Positions 28,461 through 39,418 of a stretch of 64,000 bases of DNA are shown here, in pieces. Source of the DNA: Roridomyces roridus. Lineage: Eukaryota; Basidiomycota; Agaricomycetes; Agaricales; Mycenaceae. Positions within the stretch are counted from its first letter, which is position 1. Every line of letters begins with the position of its first letter. The notes beneath the pieces were generated by a model. That model was not told the DNA's origin, searched no databases, and saw nothing but the letters and a program-made list of their open reading frames with translations. The stretch covers positions 124,001 to 188,000 of the forward strand of contig JARKIF010000007.1 of the NCBI GenBank assembly GCA_029378245.1. The letters are read 5' to 3'. Position numbers and translations under genes: made by a program.

Positions 28461-29731
28461 ATGTTCGGTGGAATCCGACTGTGAGTCCCGTGTCCCGGCT
28501 GCCTTCGAGAAAGTCAATCCTACTGTAGTGCTTTTCTGGCGCTGGCGTTGGGAGTGCCCGTAGTGCTTTCCTTCGTCATCACTGGTCCGATAGAAAATTC
28601 GTATCCTGCGGGGTCGGCGGTGACTATTTCGTGGATTAGAGAGTCGGGCGATCCGAGGTGCGTTTGCTTTCGGATGTTTACACCCGGACTTGACTTGAGT
28701 TCCAGTCAGTTTAGCGTCGACCTCATCAACTCGGTGAGGATCCCCCTTCTTTGGAGCTCAACTTCGGATTCACTCACTGCGCTGTCTAGGACTCGAGCGC
28801 TATATTGGTAGCGAAGAACGTCGATGGCGTGCACAGCAGCTTCAGTTTCACCATGCCGAGTGATATCAACCCCGGGTATGCTTCTTGGTTTGCCGTGAAT
28901 TGATGCTTATAAGTGGGCAGAGACTACACTATGGCGCTCGTCGATACATCCGACACCACCCGGATTTTCACGAGTCGAGATGTACAGATCACAGCAGCCG
29001 GAGGATCTGCCGGTGTAGTTCCGGTCACGTCGATTGATCAGAGCTCGGCGGCAGCGACTCTCGAGGCTCCTACCACTCCATTGACTCAACCCCCATCCAC
29101 GGCAACTTCTTTTTCGAGCTCCGCCGCGACATCCCAGACATCACTTCTGTTTGTTGTTTCACCAGCAGGGTCGAGTACGGAGGCATCAACGACGGCATCA
29201 AGCCAATCTTCCTCCAGTCGCACTCCGCTTCCTACGGGCGCTGATAACAACACTGTCGCAAGCAGGTACGAATACCTCAAGTTCGCCAACGAACCCAACC
29301 CAATCATCTTTGACAGAAACCCAATCACCACCGCAGCCATTATCGGCATCGCTCTCGGCGCGCTTCTGGCACTGGTCTCAGGCATCGGGATATGTCTCTG
29401 CGTTCATCGGTATCGGAGGAGAAGACGACGACGCGTATCTGCGCTGTCTGCGACCGAGGCGGGGACCTTGGCGTCGAGCGCTAGCCTTGATACAGAAACG
29501 GGGTGGATTTCCGAACCATCAACCGGGGATTCGGTTGCCGTCGGAGCTGAAGGGCGGGAGAAGATCAGGGCAGACCGAGAACGGCTCGAAGGGCACCTGA
29601 GCGACGTTGAGCGGCAGCTGGAGGATTTGCAAGGCGTTGTTGGGCATAGTGCGAGCGAGAATGAGATCCTGAGAGCGAGGATCAGGATGTTGGAAGATGA
29701 GTTGCAGGGGCAGCCGCCGGCGTATATGTAG
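28461..29731 (+). CDS. Kre9/KNH-like domain membrane protein, copy A
   Basis: Exons 28461-28480, 28529-28657, 28706-28733, 28790-28875 and 28921-29731 join in frame (357 residues; 340 if 29266-29316, an in-frame 51-nt GTACG...ACAG segment, is also an intron as in copy D). A signal peptide is completed by the first splice (MFGGIRL + AFLALALGVPVV). It is followed by a Ser-Thr-rich GPI-anchored/Kre9-KNH type beta domain (VITGP...AGSAVTISW...DYTMALVDTS...IFTSRDVQIT), a Ser/Thr-rich stalk, a membrane helix near 29335-29400, a poly-Arg stop-transfer, and a cytosolic coiled coil. The family usually acts in cell-wall glucan assembly or wall anchoring; the coiled-coil tail suggests a sensor or tether, which is inference. 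Copies B, C, D and E are paralogues. Confidence 0.75.
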
Positions 29732-30078
29732 CCTGATTGTGGTATTATTAACTTATGAATGTATATGTACCGGGAGCCGGCGAGATGGACTGAGTTTGAT
29801 GCGGCGAGGCGGGTTCATGCGCGCCGTGATCCGCTTCTGGCATCTGGGAAACATCTCTACGGGTGGATGCAATCGCCCTGTTGGCCTCTACGTCTGATGG
29901 ACGCGACAACTTGGAATAGACTGAATTCGCAGCTAATGGACCTCCGTTGGATCTGACCATGATCCTTTGATTGATATCGATATCCTGGTCGCGTTACTAC
30001 TACGTGATTCCCCACAGCTATTCCTCCCTTGTCCTCCCCTTCCATCCTTCTTCCACTCCTCCGACCACGACCACCGGA

Positions 30079-31193
30079 ATGGTCTCACTCGGAGGCTGGC
30101 ACGCATTTCAGTCCAGACTGGCACTGTCCGTTCTCTTTTCGTCGCAGGGCTCGATTTAATCTTGCCGCCGCAGATGCATCGTCTCCTTGACGCTGTGCGC
30201 CACCCTTGTGCATGTGCGGGCGCTGAATATCATAACCCCAACCGGTACAGTCACCAGCAGCAACTCGATAAACGTTACCTGGACGATAAATGCAACGGAT
30301 CCTGCGTGCGTGCGTGCTCAATAGTCTCTCTCGTCTGTACTGACACGAAGATAGGCATTTTATCATCCAAGTCAACAGCGTATGAGCTATATATCTTATG
30401 GTGGCGCCGGTGACTGATTTTGTAGCCTTTATTCCGGCTGAGCAAACCACTCTCTATGGGCACTGTGGATGCTGGAGACCTCAACTTTACTGTTGGCGGA
30501 TTTGGGAAGAGGCCTTCTTCAGGGTAAGTACATTCTGATATCCACCTCCGATTCCACAGTTTGAATCTCGTAGAGCGTATACATTGCAATTCGTCGATGC
30601 GCAGAATACGAGCGATGTGTTCGCTACTCAGGTCTTCCAACTCGCTGCTGATAATCAGGGCGAGAGTACAAAGAGTAGCAGTTCAATTTATAATGGTGGC
30701 TCGAACGGTGGCACGGGATCTGGAGCTGCCTTGGGAGGGTGAGTCCCAATGTCGAATTCTTCAGGAACTATCTCAAACATCTTGAAGGAAGCCTGCACCA
30801 GGAATCATCGCGGGGGTGGTTTTGGGCGCATTGACTCTCCTCGCCTCGGGCATCGCAGCGTGTTTCTGCATTCAGCGTCGCCGGCGGCTGCGGAGGCAGA
30901 TACATGATCTCGAGCCGTTCACTGGAGATGCAACTGTGCCGTACAGAACCAACTCCAAGGCGGAGTCGATTGAACGAGAACGAGAAGGAAATCGAGAGCA
31001 AGTCAGTCCAATGCAACTCCGCGCGATGCAGAGAGAGTTGGAGGAGTTGAGGGACGCGGTTGGGGTTGGTGCGGAGGAGAATGAAGTTCTGAGGGATCGG
31101 ATGCGGGTTTTGGAGGGTGAGTTGCAATTGAATTCCGCGGCCGGCTTTGGTGGGGAGCTCGAGAGACCGCCTAGCTATTATGTGTCGGATTGA
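30079..31193 (+). CDS. Kre9/KNH-like domain membrane protein, copy B
   Basis: Proposed exons 30079-30125, 30174-30305, 30355-30379, 30426-30523, 30574-30738 and 30788-31193 give 290 residues in one frame. Exons 2-6 are well supported by splice sites and by alignment with copy A; exon 1 is uncertain because its donor is GTCCGT. Signal peptide, then the Kre9/KNH-like domain (NIITPTGTVTSSNSINVTW... and AYTLQFVDAQNTSDVFATQ), a short Ser/Gly stalk, a membrane helix (IIAGVVLGALTLLASGIAACFC), RRRRLRRQ, a coiled coil, and the C-terminal PPSYYVSD. That last motif is shared with copy C (PPSYVSE). Confidence 0.65.
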
Positions 31194-31831
31194 TGGATAC
31201 ACTGTCTGAGTCGTTTGCAAAGACAGGGATTTGCTGTATTAGTGCATGATTAAAATTGCTTCTCGTAAATGGTGAAAGCAAAAATCGACGGGGACGTTTC
31301 TAACGCGCGCGCTGGGAATCGAACCCAGCAGGCTCGAAAGGAGTTTTGACCAGTTGGCGACGTCCTTACTGATGGATGCTCACCAACTGAAATAGTTAGT
31401 CTGCTCCTGATCTCGCGGACCGACAACCTGGAAATACGAACCGTGAGAAAAATATCCGGTGATGCGCCATGATCGGCATCAGGTACCCTGGGTAGTAGCT
31501 ACCCTCCGAATCAAATAAACCCCAAGCTATGTGAACGCACTGTGTCCTGCTTATAAACATGGAACCAAGGCCAAGACCCTCATGAGATCAGACGTCGCGA
31601 GGGCAACGCGAGGGTGTAATTTTGGTTGAAACCTGGATCCAAATTCGAACGTGAAAGAGAAAAAAACATGATCCGCCATGATTGGCATCAGGTTTGGTCG
31701 GCCTTGGGGTGAGCCGCCGAGTAGCGGATCACAACACAGTATACCGGCCATCAACCAGTTTAAACCCGTGCCGTCGTCTGCTTCCCCTGCTGTACATGTT
31801 GCATTCAGAATTTAATAATATTACAACTAGG
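31194..31831. other. Duplicated 3' flank with a tRNA-like fragment
   Basis: On the reverse strand 31375-31305 carries an A-box-like GCCAACTGGTCAA and a perfect T arm CTGGG-TTCGATT-CCCAG, but the space for an anticodon arm is too small. A related copy lies at about 34010-34085. Both follow the 3' end of a KNH-family copy, so they were duplicated with it. No protein gene. Confidence 0.45.
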
Positions 31832-33039
31832 CTAGACATACGCCGGCGGCGGCAGCTCTACGATGGCTGAACTCTGCCCATGCTGCAACTCACCTTCCAA
31901 CGTCCTTATCCTCGCTCTCAGAGTCTCATTCTGGTTCGCACTATACCCAATCACTCCTTGCAAACCCTCCAGCTGCCTCTGCACGTCGCTCAGTTGCCCC
32001 TCCAATCGTTCTCGGTTTGGCCTTCTATCAAGGCTAGCGCTCGACGTTAAGGTCCCCGTCCCGGTTGTAAACGGCGCTGATACGTGTTGTTGTTGTCTCC
32101 TGTGATACCAATTGACCCACAGACATATCCCGATGCCTGAGATCAATACTAGAAGCGCGCCGAGGACGATGCCGATGATGGCTGCGGTACTGATGGGTCT
32201 TCTGTGAAAGACATGAGGGTTGGATTCGATTTGAGGTATCCGTACCTGCTCGCGGAAGCGCCAGGGCTCGTGGGCAGCGGAATGCGACTGGAAGGTTGTC
32301 CTGTGAGTGACGGAGTTGTCGATGCCGTCGTACTCGACCCTGACGTTGCCGCGGAGGAGGAGCCTGAAATTGAAGCCGGTGTGGACGCGAGTTGAGTTGT
32401 AGGAGCTGCGGAAGTGGAGGTTGAACCGCCGCGGATATTACCTGCCGTCGAACTTTGATCGCTCGACCCCAGCGACACTACAGCGGCAGATCCCCCGGCT
32501 GCTGTAATCTGCACCTCTCAAGTCGTGAAAACTCGGTTGGAGCCAGATGTATCGACGAAAGCCATGGTATAATCCCTGCCTACTTTTCAACATCGATTTC
32601 AAGGCAAAGCAGGAAGCATACTTACCCGGTATTGTTCGGCACGATGAAACTAAAGCTGCTCTGCGAGGCATCGACGTTCGTTGCTATAGATATGGTACTG
32701 GTGTCCTGAATCCCGGTGAGTCCGAAGTTCAGGTCATGAAAGAAGGGAAATCCTCACACCGATGAGCTCAAGGCCGAACTGACTGCAGCTCAAGGTTAGA
32801 ATTGGCTTCTAGCTGTTAGCATTCTTGAAGATGGAAAGCACCTCGGATCCCCCGACTCCGTCATCCACGAAATGGTCAACGCCGACAATGCGGGATACGA
32901 ATTAGCTGTCGGACCAGTGATGACGAAGGAGAGCACTCTGGGTGCTGCCAGCGCCAGCGTCAGAAGAGCACTGCAGAAAGATCAACATCCGAAGATATTC
33001 GATCGCAGACGGGACTGACGGTCGGATTCCACCAAACAT
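31832..33039 (-). pseudogene. Kre9/KNH-like copy D, inverted, with in-frame TGA
   Basis: A reverse-strand paralogue of copy A, starting at the ATG 33039-33037 (MFGGIRP...). It matches copy A from the promoter region (about 33250) through signal peptide, KNH domain, Ser/Thr stalk, membrane helix and coiled coil. What looks like a frameshift before the membrane helix is a 44-nt GT-AG intron. However, TTCACGACTTGAGAGG at about 32530-32515 has TGA where copy A has CGA (Arg), so the protein ends before the stalk. Copies A and D form a large inverted pair around copy B. Confidence 0.7.
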
Positions 33040-33466
33040 CCCAGCGTATAAGTACTATGCGAGCACTGCCAGGCGAGCCAGCCTTCGAAGAAAGGGTTGA
33101 AGAATGGAGGGGGGGAGAGAAGGCCTAGGCGGAGAGAGAAGGCGGGTTTAGCCAAATGCAAATACACCCACGTCAGATATCAAGCAACACAGAAGCGCCC
33201 GAGTGCCTGGTAACACGTTGAGCATCTCACAGCGCCAAGTCGATGAGTCGTCCTGGTCTCCAACCATCACATAGGCTGCAATGCGTTGAGATCGAGTCTG
33301 ATGCAGGATTTGAATGCCGAGATTCTGAGCGCTGGAGCCCACGAACCGAGTTCAAACAATGGCCACGGAGTCTTCCGCGTATTTACTGACTGACGCAGAT
33401 AGTCTTGACCCGCATACTTATCTTGAAGTTGCAGGGTCGAGTTTCGATTGAGATAGGATCCTGACA
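33040..33466. other. Inverted copy of the copy A promoter, then unassigned sequence
   Basis: The reverse strand at about 33145-33260 repeats the block near 28263-28360 upstream of copy A (GTGTTACCAGGCACTCGGGC and flanks). Nothing coding seen. Confidence 0.5.
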
Positions 33467-33905
33467 ATTCAGGGATCCGTTAAATTTACCTCGCATCAGT
33501 CGTCGCTGTGGACTGGCTCAGATAAACAAGCCTTGCTCTTCCCCATCATCTCTCCGTCCTCCCGGCCGCTGAAATGGCTTCGCTGGGACGTTGACAGCTG
33601 AGACCCTTGTCAGTGGCATTTTACCTTTCAAAGATTGAGACCCTTGCCCTTCTTTGTAGACTCTTGGTGATGCTGGGAGCCACGAAAGTATGGTCATCAC
33701 AAGTGGCAAACCCGACGCGGATTAGTTTCGGGGTCGTTGCATCGCATTTGCGCCTAAAATCAGGTACATATTCGTCAGCTCTCGCTTTCAATTGTGAGAC
33801 AACTCACGGTTAAATGATTGTAGGCCCGTGTTGACTCGCCATTGGTCTCTCTCGTCTGTACGTACTGAGCTCGAGAGGCCGCCTAGCTATTGTGTGTCGG
33901 ATTGA
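33467..33905 (+). pseudogene. Kre9/KNH-like copy E: remnant with only 5' and 3' ends
   Basis: The 5' flank and first exon (ATGGCTTCGCTGGGA at 33572) match copy C from about 34770. The second exon start (about 33660-33740) is changed and then lost. At 33866-33905 the sequence jumps to the 3' end seen in copy B (GAGCTCGAGAGGCCGCCTAG...). The KNH core, stalk, membrane helix and coiled coil are missing. Confidence 0.65.
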
Positions 33906-34861
33906 TGGTGGGATAAGTTGCCCCAGTATTTGACTCGTTTGCCAAAATGAATATTGAATTTTCTTCTCGTGCATGGCGATTCGCGGAAGTAAAAATTGAC
34001 GTCGACGTCTTTCCTGGACGCGCGCGGGGAATGGAACCCAGCAGGCTCGAAAGGAACGAGTTGATCTGTCTTGGCGACGTCCTTCACGATGGATACTCAC
34101 CAACTGCAATAGTTGCCGCTCTTCCGCACAGGTTGGCGTTGAGATCACCGGGATTCAGCTGCTGCTGATCTCCCGCGACCGACAACTTGGAACTGGAACC
34201 GTGAGCAAGCAATCGGTGATGCGCTATGATCGGTATCAAGTTCCGTTCAAACCGTCCGAATGAAATAAACCAAGCTGTGTGAGCACACTGTGTCCCGCTT
34301 ACAATGACGTGGAACGGAGATGGACCCAAGGCCAAGACCTTCATGAGATCAGACGTCGCGAGGGTGTAATTTGGTTGAAACCTGGATCCAAATTCGAACC
34401 GTGAGAAAGACATGATCCGCTATGATCAGCATCAGGTTTGGATGATTCTTTTCAAATGAACCTCAAGTTCTGTGAGCGCACCATGTGTTCTCTAAACAAT
34501 GCCATTGAACGCAATGGTGGATGGAACCCATGGTTAAGACAAGAACTTCATGAGATCGGACGTCGTGAGGGTGTAATTTTGGTTGATCTTTTGTGATGCG
34601 GTTCAGCATCACTCTTGGTCATCGGCAATGACCACAACGGCGTGCACCCTGAAGTGGTGTAAGTAGGGGACAGCAAAAATGTTTCACTTCTGATCATCTG
34701 TGCTGCCGTTTGAGTCCTGATTGAGTCCTGATCAGATCCCTGAACTGTCATGATTCCAAGGACCCGTTAAATTTACCTTTCATCAGTCGTCGCTAGGGAC
34801 TGGCTCAGATACACAATCCTTGCTCTTCCCCGTCATTTCCTCTGTCCCTCGTACCGCTGGA
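33906..34861. other. Repeated intergenic DNA between copies E and C
   Basis: Contains a second copy of the tRNA-like fragment and two to three diverged copies of a block with TCATGAGATC(A/G)GACGTCG (near 31580, 34340 and 34550). No gene seen. Confidence 0.5.
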
Positions 34862-36156
34862 ATGGCTTCGCTGGGACAGCTGAGAACCTTGTGCGTAGAG
34901 TTCTTCCCTTCCAAGGATTCTGGCGGCTGAACTTTCTTCTTCTTATAGACTCTTAGTGGTGCTGGGAGTCACCGGTGTCTCCCCTCTGGTCATCACAAAC
35001 CCGACGCGGATAGTCTCGGGGTCGCCTATCACCTGGACGTGGACGGTCGATGTGAATGATCCTCCGTCCGTGGTTCGTCCTTGTATCAGATTTGGAGCTA
35101 AGATTCAACAGGTTATTCAGTATCGTGTTGGAGAACAGCGCCGAAGCTCAGGTACTCGTCAGCTCTCGCTTGTAACTGTGCGACGACTCACCTTGAAATG
35201 TAAATGATTGTAATTTGTAGGCGTATTTAGGAGACAGTGATAGGACCGTCGTGGCTGACATCGTCGACGCTACACGCCTGCGTTTTACCGTCAGCGGTGT
35301 GCAGAGAAAGACAGGGTCCGTGTTTCGACTTCTCATATGCAGCGAGCGAGTTGAATTCCCTCTGCCTAGGCCCCATGTTGCGTTTTTCGTGAACAGCTCC
35401 GACTCGAGCCATATTTTCGCTACTCGGTCGGTCGACGTCGGCGAGGAGAGCGGGAGCGCGGCTCCGAGTCTTAGCGGTGCTCCCGTCGAATCCCAGAGCA
35501 GTGCAACGCTGGCTAGCTCGAGTACGACTCCTCAACCGAGCGGAGCCCCGAGTGTTTCCAGTCCCAGTTCAAGTACGACATCTCTCCCTTCGCCCTCATC
35601 GCAGATGCAGATGCATTTTGCAACACACGGCCGTGGATGGCGAGTCTGAATCTCCATAGAGTTGACTCCGTGGAAGCTGATCGTGAATCGATGCAGGAAA
35701 CTCCCCAAGTCAACCATCGTCGCGATCACGTTCGGGGCGGTGACGCTCTGTCTTTTGACTGTTGGTATCACTTTCTTTCTTTATTCGCGGGTTCAGAGGA
35801 GACGACGAGATCGAGATCGAGATCAAGACAAGTTAAGGTTGGACGTCGAGGCATCCGGTGGTAATCTCGAAGCATTCGAAGTCGAGGATAAAACAGAAGG
35901 ACCCGGCATGGTCACGGATGATTCGGCTGGATCCGAACCAAATCGTCAAGAACAAGAACAAGTGGTGGACCAACTGCGGGCGATGCAGAGACAAATGGAG
36001 GATTTGCAGGGCGCGGTTGGGTTTGGGACAGAGCAGAATGAGGTTTTGAAGGAGAGGATTCGGGTGTTGGAGGCAGAGTTGGAGGCGTATAGCCATGAGC
36101 ATGGACATGCAAATGAGGGTGGGAGTCAGAGGCCGCCGAGTTATGTGTCCGAGTGA
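34862..36156 (+). CDS. Kre9/KNH-like domain membrane protein, copy C
   Basis: Exon 1 (34862-34890) and exon 2 (from 34949) join into a signal peptide (MASLGQLRTL + LLVVLGVTGVSPLV) and the KNH-domain start (ITNPTRIVSGSPITWTW). Further exons carry ADIVDATRLRFTVSG and HVAFFVNSSDSSHIFATRS. A Ser/Thr/Pro stalk follows. The last exon (about 35697-36156) carries the membrane helix (STIVAITFGAVTLCLLTVGI), RRRRDRDRD, a coiled coil and PPSYVSE. Middle exon borders near 35090-35220 and 35600-35696 are not certain, so the coordinates are an envelope. Confidence 0.6.
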
Positions 36157-36774
36157 AGGACAGAGATTTGTCTGGACACGCGCATGGGTAATCGAGTATT
36201 CAGCCGAGTATCGAATGGGAGGAACTGGTGGCAAGGCGTCACAGGAAGGGCATAAAGCAGGGAGCAACATTTGCAGGGGCGGTTAGGCTCGGGAACGGCT
36301 CCGAGCGCTGACTGAGAGTTAATTTTGTTGTGCCGAGACGCTCGGCCTAGACGGCTACTCGGGCGGGCGGCCAACAGTGTGAAAGTACACCCTGACTCAC
36401 CGCGCTGACTGGCCTTGGACCAGAGTGGCCGCCCGCACCGCCCGCTTGCCGCCCACTGGTTGCATTTCGTTTGTCATCGGGCTTACGCCATGCGCATCTG
36501 TCATCCTAGTCAAGGTCGGAATCTGTTCCGTGCGTAGTAAGATGTTATGTATTTACCGACGCCCGCTATCCGCGTTTCCGTGTCCACCCCCGCTGTTCTC
36601 AGGTTTCCCGATGTGCCGGCGGGCATATTAATGGTGTCTTGTCCGCCGAGTGCACACTCTTGCCACCCGCGTTACGCCACCACCATCCTGCCGCCTGACC
36701 AGCATAGATACTTATAATCCGCTTACTGTTGCTTTGCGCGTAAGTACTTGACGGGCTTCCGAAAAACCATCGAC
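36157..36774. other. Intergenic, probable promoter of the RING gene
   Basis: No coding signal. CGCC/GGCG-rich low-complexity sequence lies near 36350-36480. Confidence 0.4.
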
Positions 36775-37757
36775 ATGTCCGACTTGGAGTGCAGCATTTG
36801 TTGCGAAGAGTTCACAGAGCCTGTTGCGTTACCTTGTGGTGAGTTGGCTGTTCCCGGTTCTCAAGATGCACCTCACCAAGCAGGTCATGTCTTTTGCGCG
36901 GCATGTGTGCGGAGGAAGACGGCGCCAGCCTTCGACACCGAATCAAGCAGCGAAGGAGCAGTCTGCCCCAGATGCGGCGCAGCGTATCCCATCCGTGAGT
37001 GTGTCCTTCGATTTCAATGTCAGCGAGAGATTTACTTGGGGAGGAAATGGTGGAAGTGGCCTTAGACCGGGCAGTTATCCCGCCGTACCTCCGGGCTCAC
37101 TTTCTCCCGCCAGTGCGGCCTTTGTTCTTCCAAGAGAGATCGGGGAAGGTCGATGACTCGGCAGCCCCAGGACGCTCCCTCCTCACACCCGCGGCAACAG
37201 ACGTTGATGTCAGGAGCGACACCGCATCCGAGTCACCCTCAGCGAGCTTCAGCTCGTCTCTACCACCGACTACAACAAATCCCGAAAGCAGCACTTCCAC
37301 TGCCCTCGCTGCTCTCCACCTTGCCTGCGCGACCTGGCGCCGCCGCGCCGAGACGCACGCAGCGGGTAACGCGCGGCTCCTCCTCTTCGCACGCAAGGCG
37401 CGAGATTGTGTGATTCGGATGCGGACGGAGAGGGATGAGGCGAGGAATGAATGCGTTTTGTTGAGGAGGTTGATGGGCGAGATTTTGGAGGGCGGGGAGA
37501 GGGGAGCAGAGCCGGTCGAGTCTGGGGAGGGAGGAGGGTTGCTACTTTCGCCTTCACCGTTTGCGCCGGTGAGAGATCGGTCTACGTCTGCAGCTTCAGT
37601 GCGGGCAGAGCTTCCTATGTTCTTGCAGCAGTCCCAAGAGGCCTCCGGTGATGTCCACGGCGAGAACGAGGTGTTGGGGTCGCCGATGAAACGACGGCGA
37701 GTGGGCCACGAGAGCGAGAAGGAGAAGGAGAAGGAGGAGAAGGATGTTGTGGGATAG
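36775..37757 (+). CDS. RING-HC finger protein (probable E3 ubiquitin ligase)
   Basis: Exons 36775-36838, 36884-36994 and 37024-37757. Removal of the 45-nt first intron (GTGAGT...GCAG) brings CSICCEEFTEPVALPCG next to HVFCAACVRR, a C3HC4 RING signature (C-X2-C...C-X-H-X2-C-X2-C) completed by CPRCG. Such domains recruit E2 enzymes for ubiquitin transfer. The rest has a Ser/Thr-rich linker, a helical Arg/Ala-rich segment (about 37290-37490) and a basic MKRRRVG nuclear-type signal near the C-terminus. The second intron would be only 29 nt, unusually short; it is needed to reach the long third frame, so this junction is less sure. Target unknown. Confidence 0.7.
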
Positions 37758-39418
37758 CCGCTGTTGCTTGTATGCTCTACCTTTTTATGGGCGTCTGCAT
37801 ACGAATCACACTCGTTTGAAATCGCAGTCCAGAGCTGGCTGCCTTCGTTGAACTCTTGGAGCGGAGGACCAGCAAGATTTCAAGGCCAGGAGCATCGGAG
37901 TTTCCGGCGAATGTGGATGACGACATTCGGAAGGACCGTGACGTTGGGCCAAACTCGGCCACACTCGGCCGCCTTGTTCTTCTCCTTCATCCCAACTTTC
38001 ATCCGACCCAAATGGCCTACGATTGCCGCGTGGGCTAGTTCCACAGCCCGTACTCCTTCGTGTCCTCCTCCACCGCCACGCGCCCTCCGTTTCACGTCAT
38101 GATCCCCTTACCCGACGCTGTGGTGTCCATGCCCTCTGTCCACGTTCTCGTCTCTGAGGCTGGCAAGGAAAGACATGTGGCGCGCACAGGGAAGACTGCA
38201 CGAGGACGTTGCGTGGCGCGATCGGGGCGTACACTGGCCATGGTATGGTCCCCGTCGAATGTCCTCCCTGCCTCGACCTCGCCCCCTCCTCGACCTCGTT
38301 CTGGAATCCTTTTCTCTCTTCACCTTTCGTCTCCTCCATCTCCACGCGGGTGATATCGACGATCCAGATGGAGCTTCTGGAGGTGCTTGATAGTGAGCTG
38401 AGCGTGACGGAGATAGCCATCGATTCTACGGTGGCGCCAGCTTGGATGAAGGCAGCGCGTCTGAGCTCCAAGGCGGTCCATGCCCAGTCCGTGGCTCACC
38501 CGCCCGCCATGTCCGCAAGCCACATTTCAGTCTAGACCCAGTGAAGCTCCGTGGCTACGGCTGGCTGGCGTCCGAGTACCGGTCGGGCATGGAATATTCG
38601 GCCGTGATCGTCGCTGACGCTGTCGGCGCCGGCGCCCCGCTCACCGTTCCTGGCAGGCAACTCGGGAACTCCACCTCGAGCAAGCACAGGGGGATTTCAT
38701 TTCAGGAAATCTCCTCCATTCCCCAGCTCATCATGCTCATACTCGCCGCATCGTCCTTGTGTCACCGTCGTCTCAGGCCAATCCACGTCGATTGTGGGCA
38801 ATGCGCCCCCAATTGCTGTCACTCCTCGTGGCCCCACTTGTTCGTCCCATAGCCAGTGTCGCTGACTTGGTGGTCATGTATTTCTCTCCAGTAAAAATTC
38901 CCGCTTCGCATGCAAATGTTAGCCATACAATCATAAAGAATTAAGGATATGCGCATCTCTGTTGCGATATGTCGTCTGTGGTTGCGGCGCATCACAGCGC
39001 ATCACCCACCCCGTAGTCCGTGGTTCAATTTACAGTCCGGCGCAGCCCCGAATATTATCCGAGGCTCGGACATGTGGCCGAATGCCCAAATCCCAACATT
39101 CTCCAGCGTTCTGTAGCCTCGAATCTGGCTTGTTTTCGGAGGATGCTGATCTGACTTGATTTAGGACTCCCCTCATTCCGCAAATCGAGGAATCGAAAGG
39201 TGAGCAAGCGCATCGGATTCAGATGACAATCTCAACGACCTTCCGGCTGTAGACCGGCACACAGAACTCTCTCTCCAGCCTCAACCCACGTGCTGTCTTC
39301 GGAGAGAATTTTGGAAGGACTAAAAACAATCGCCGGCCCGTACTGGGCAGTGTATTTCACAGCGTCTGTCAGCACCGCCTCGCCTCTGTCACACTCCTTG
39401 GTCTGTCCCGCCGCCCCA
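37758..39418. other. No confident gene
   Basis: Short frames on both strands (for example reverse 38471-38097 and forward 38442-38852) lack recognisable domains and consistent splice sites. The 3' UTR of the RING gene and the promoter of the NLR gene must lie here. A decayed host gene is possible. Confidence 0.45.

Noticed and set aside
31832..32514. Frameshift in KNH copy D before the membrane helix
   Set aside because: A 44-nt GT-AG intron explains the frame change; the same position in copy A has an in-frame 51-nt GT-AG segment. The TGA near 32520 remains a real lesion.
36748..37065. RING protein as one uninterrupted 105-codon frame
   Set aside because: Unspliced, it puts extra residues between the Cys/His ligands; the 45-nt intron restores the normal RING spacing. 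The first codon at 36748 is TTG, not ATG.
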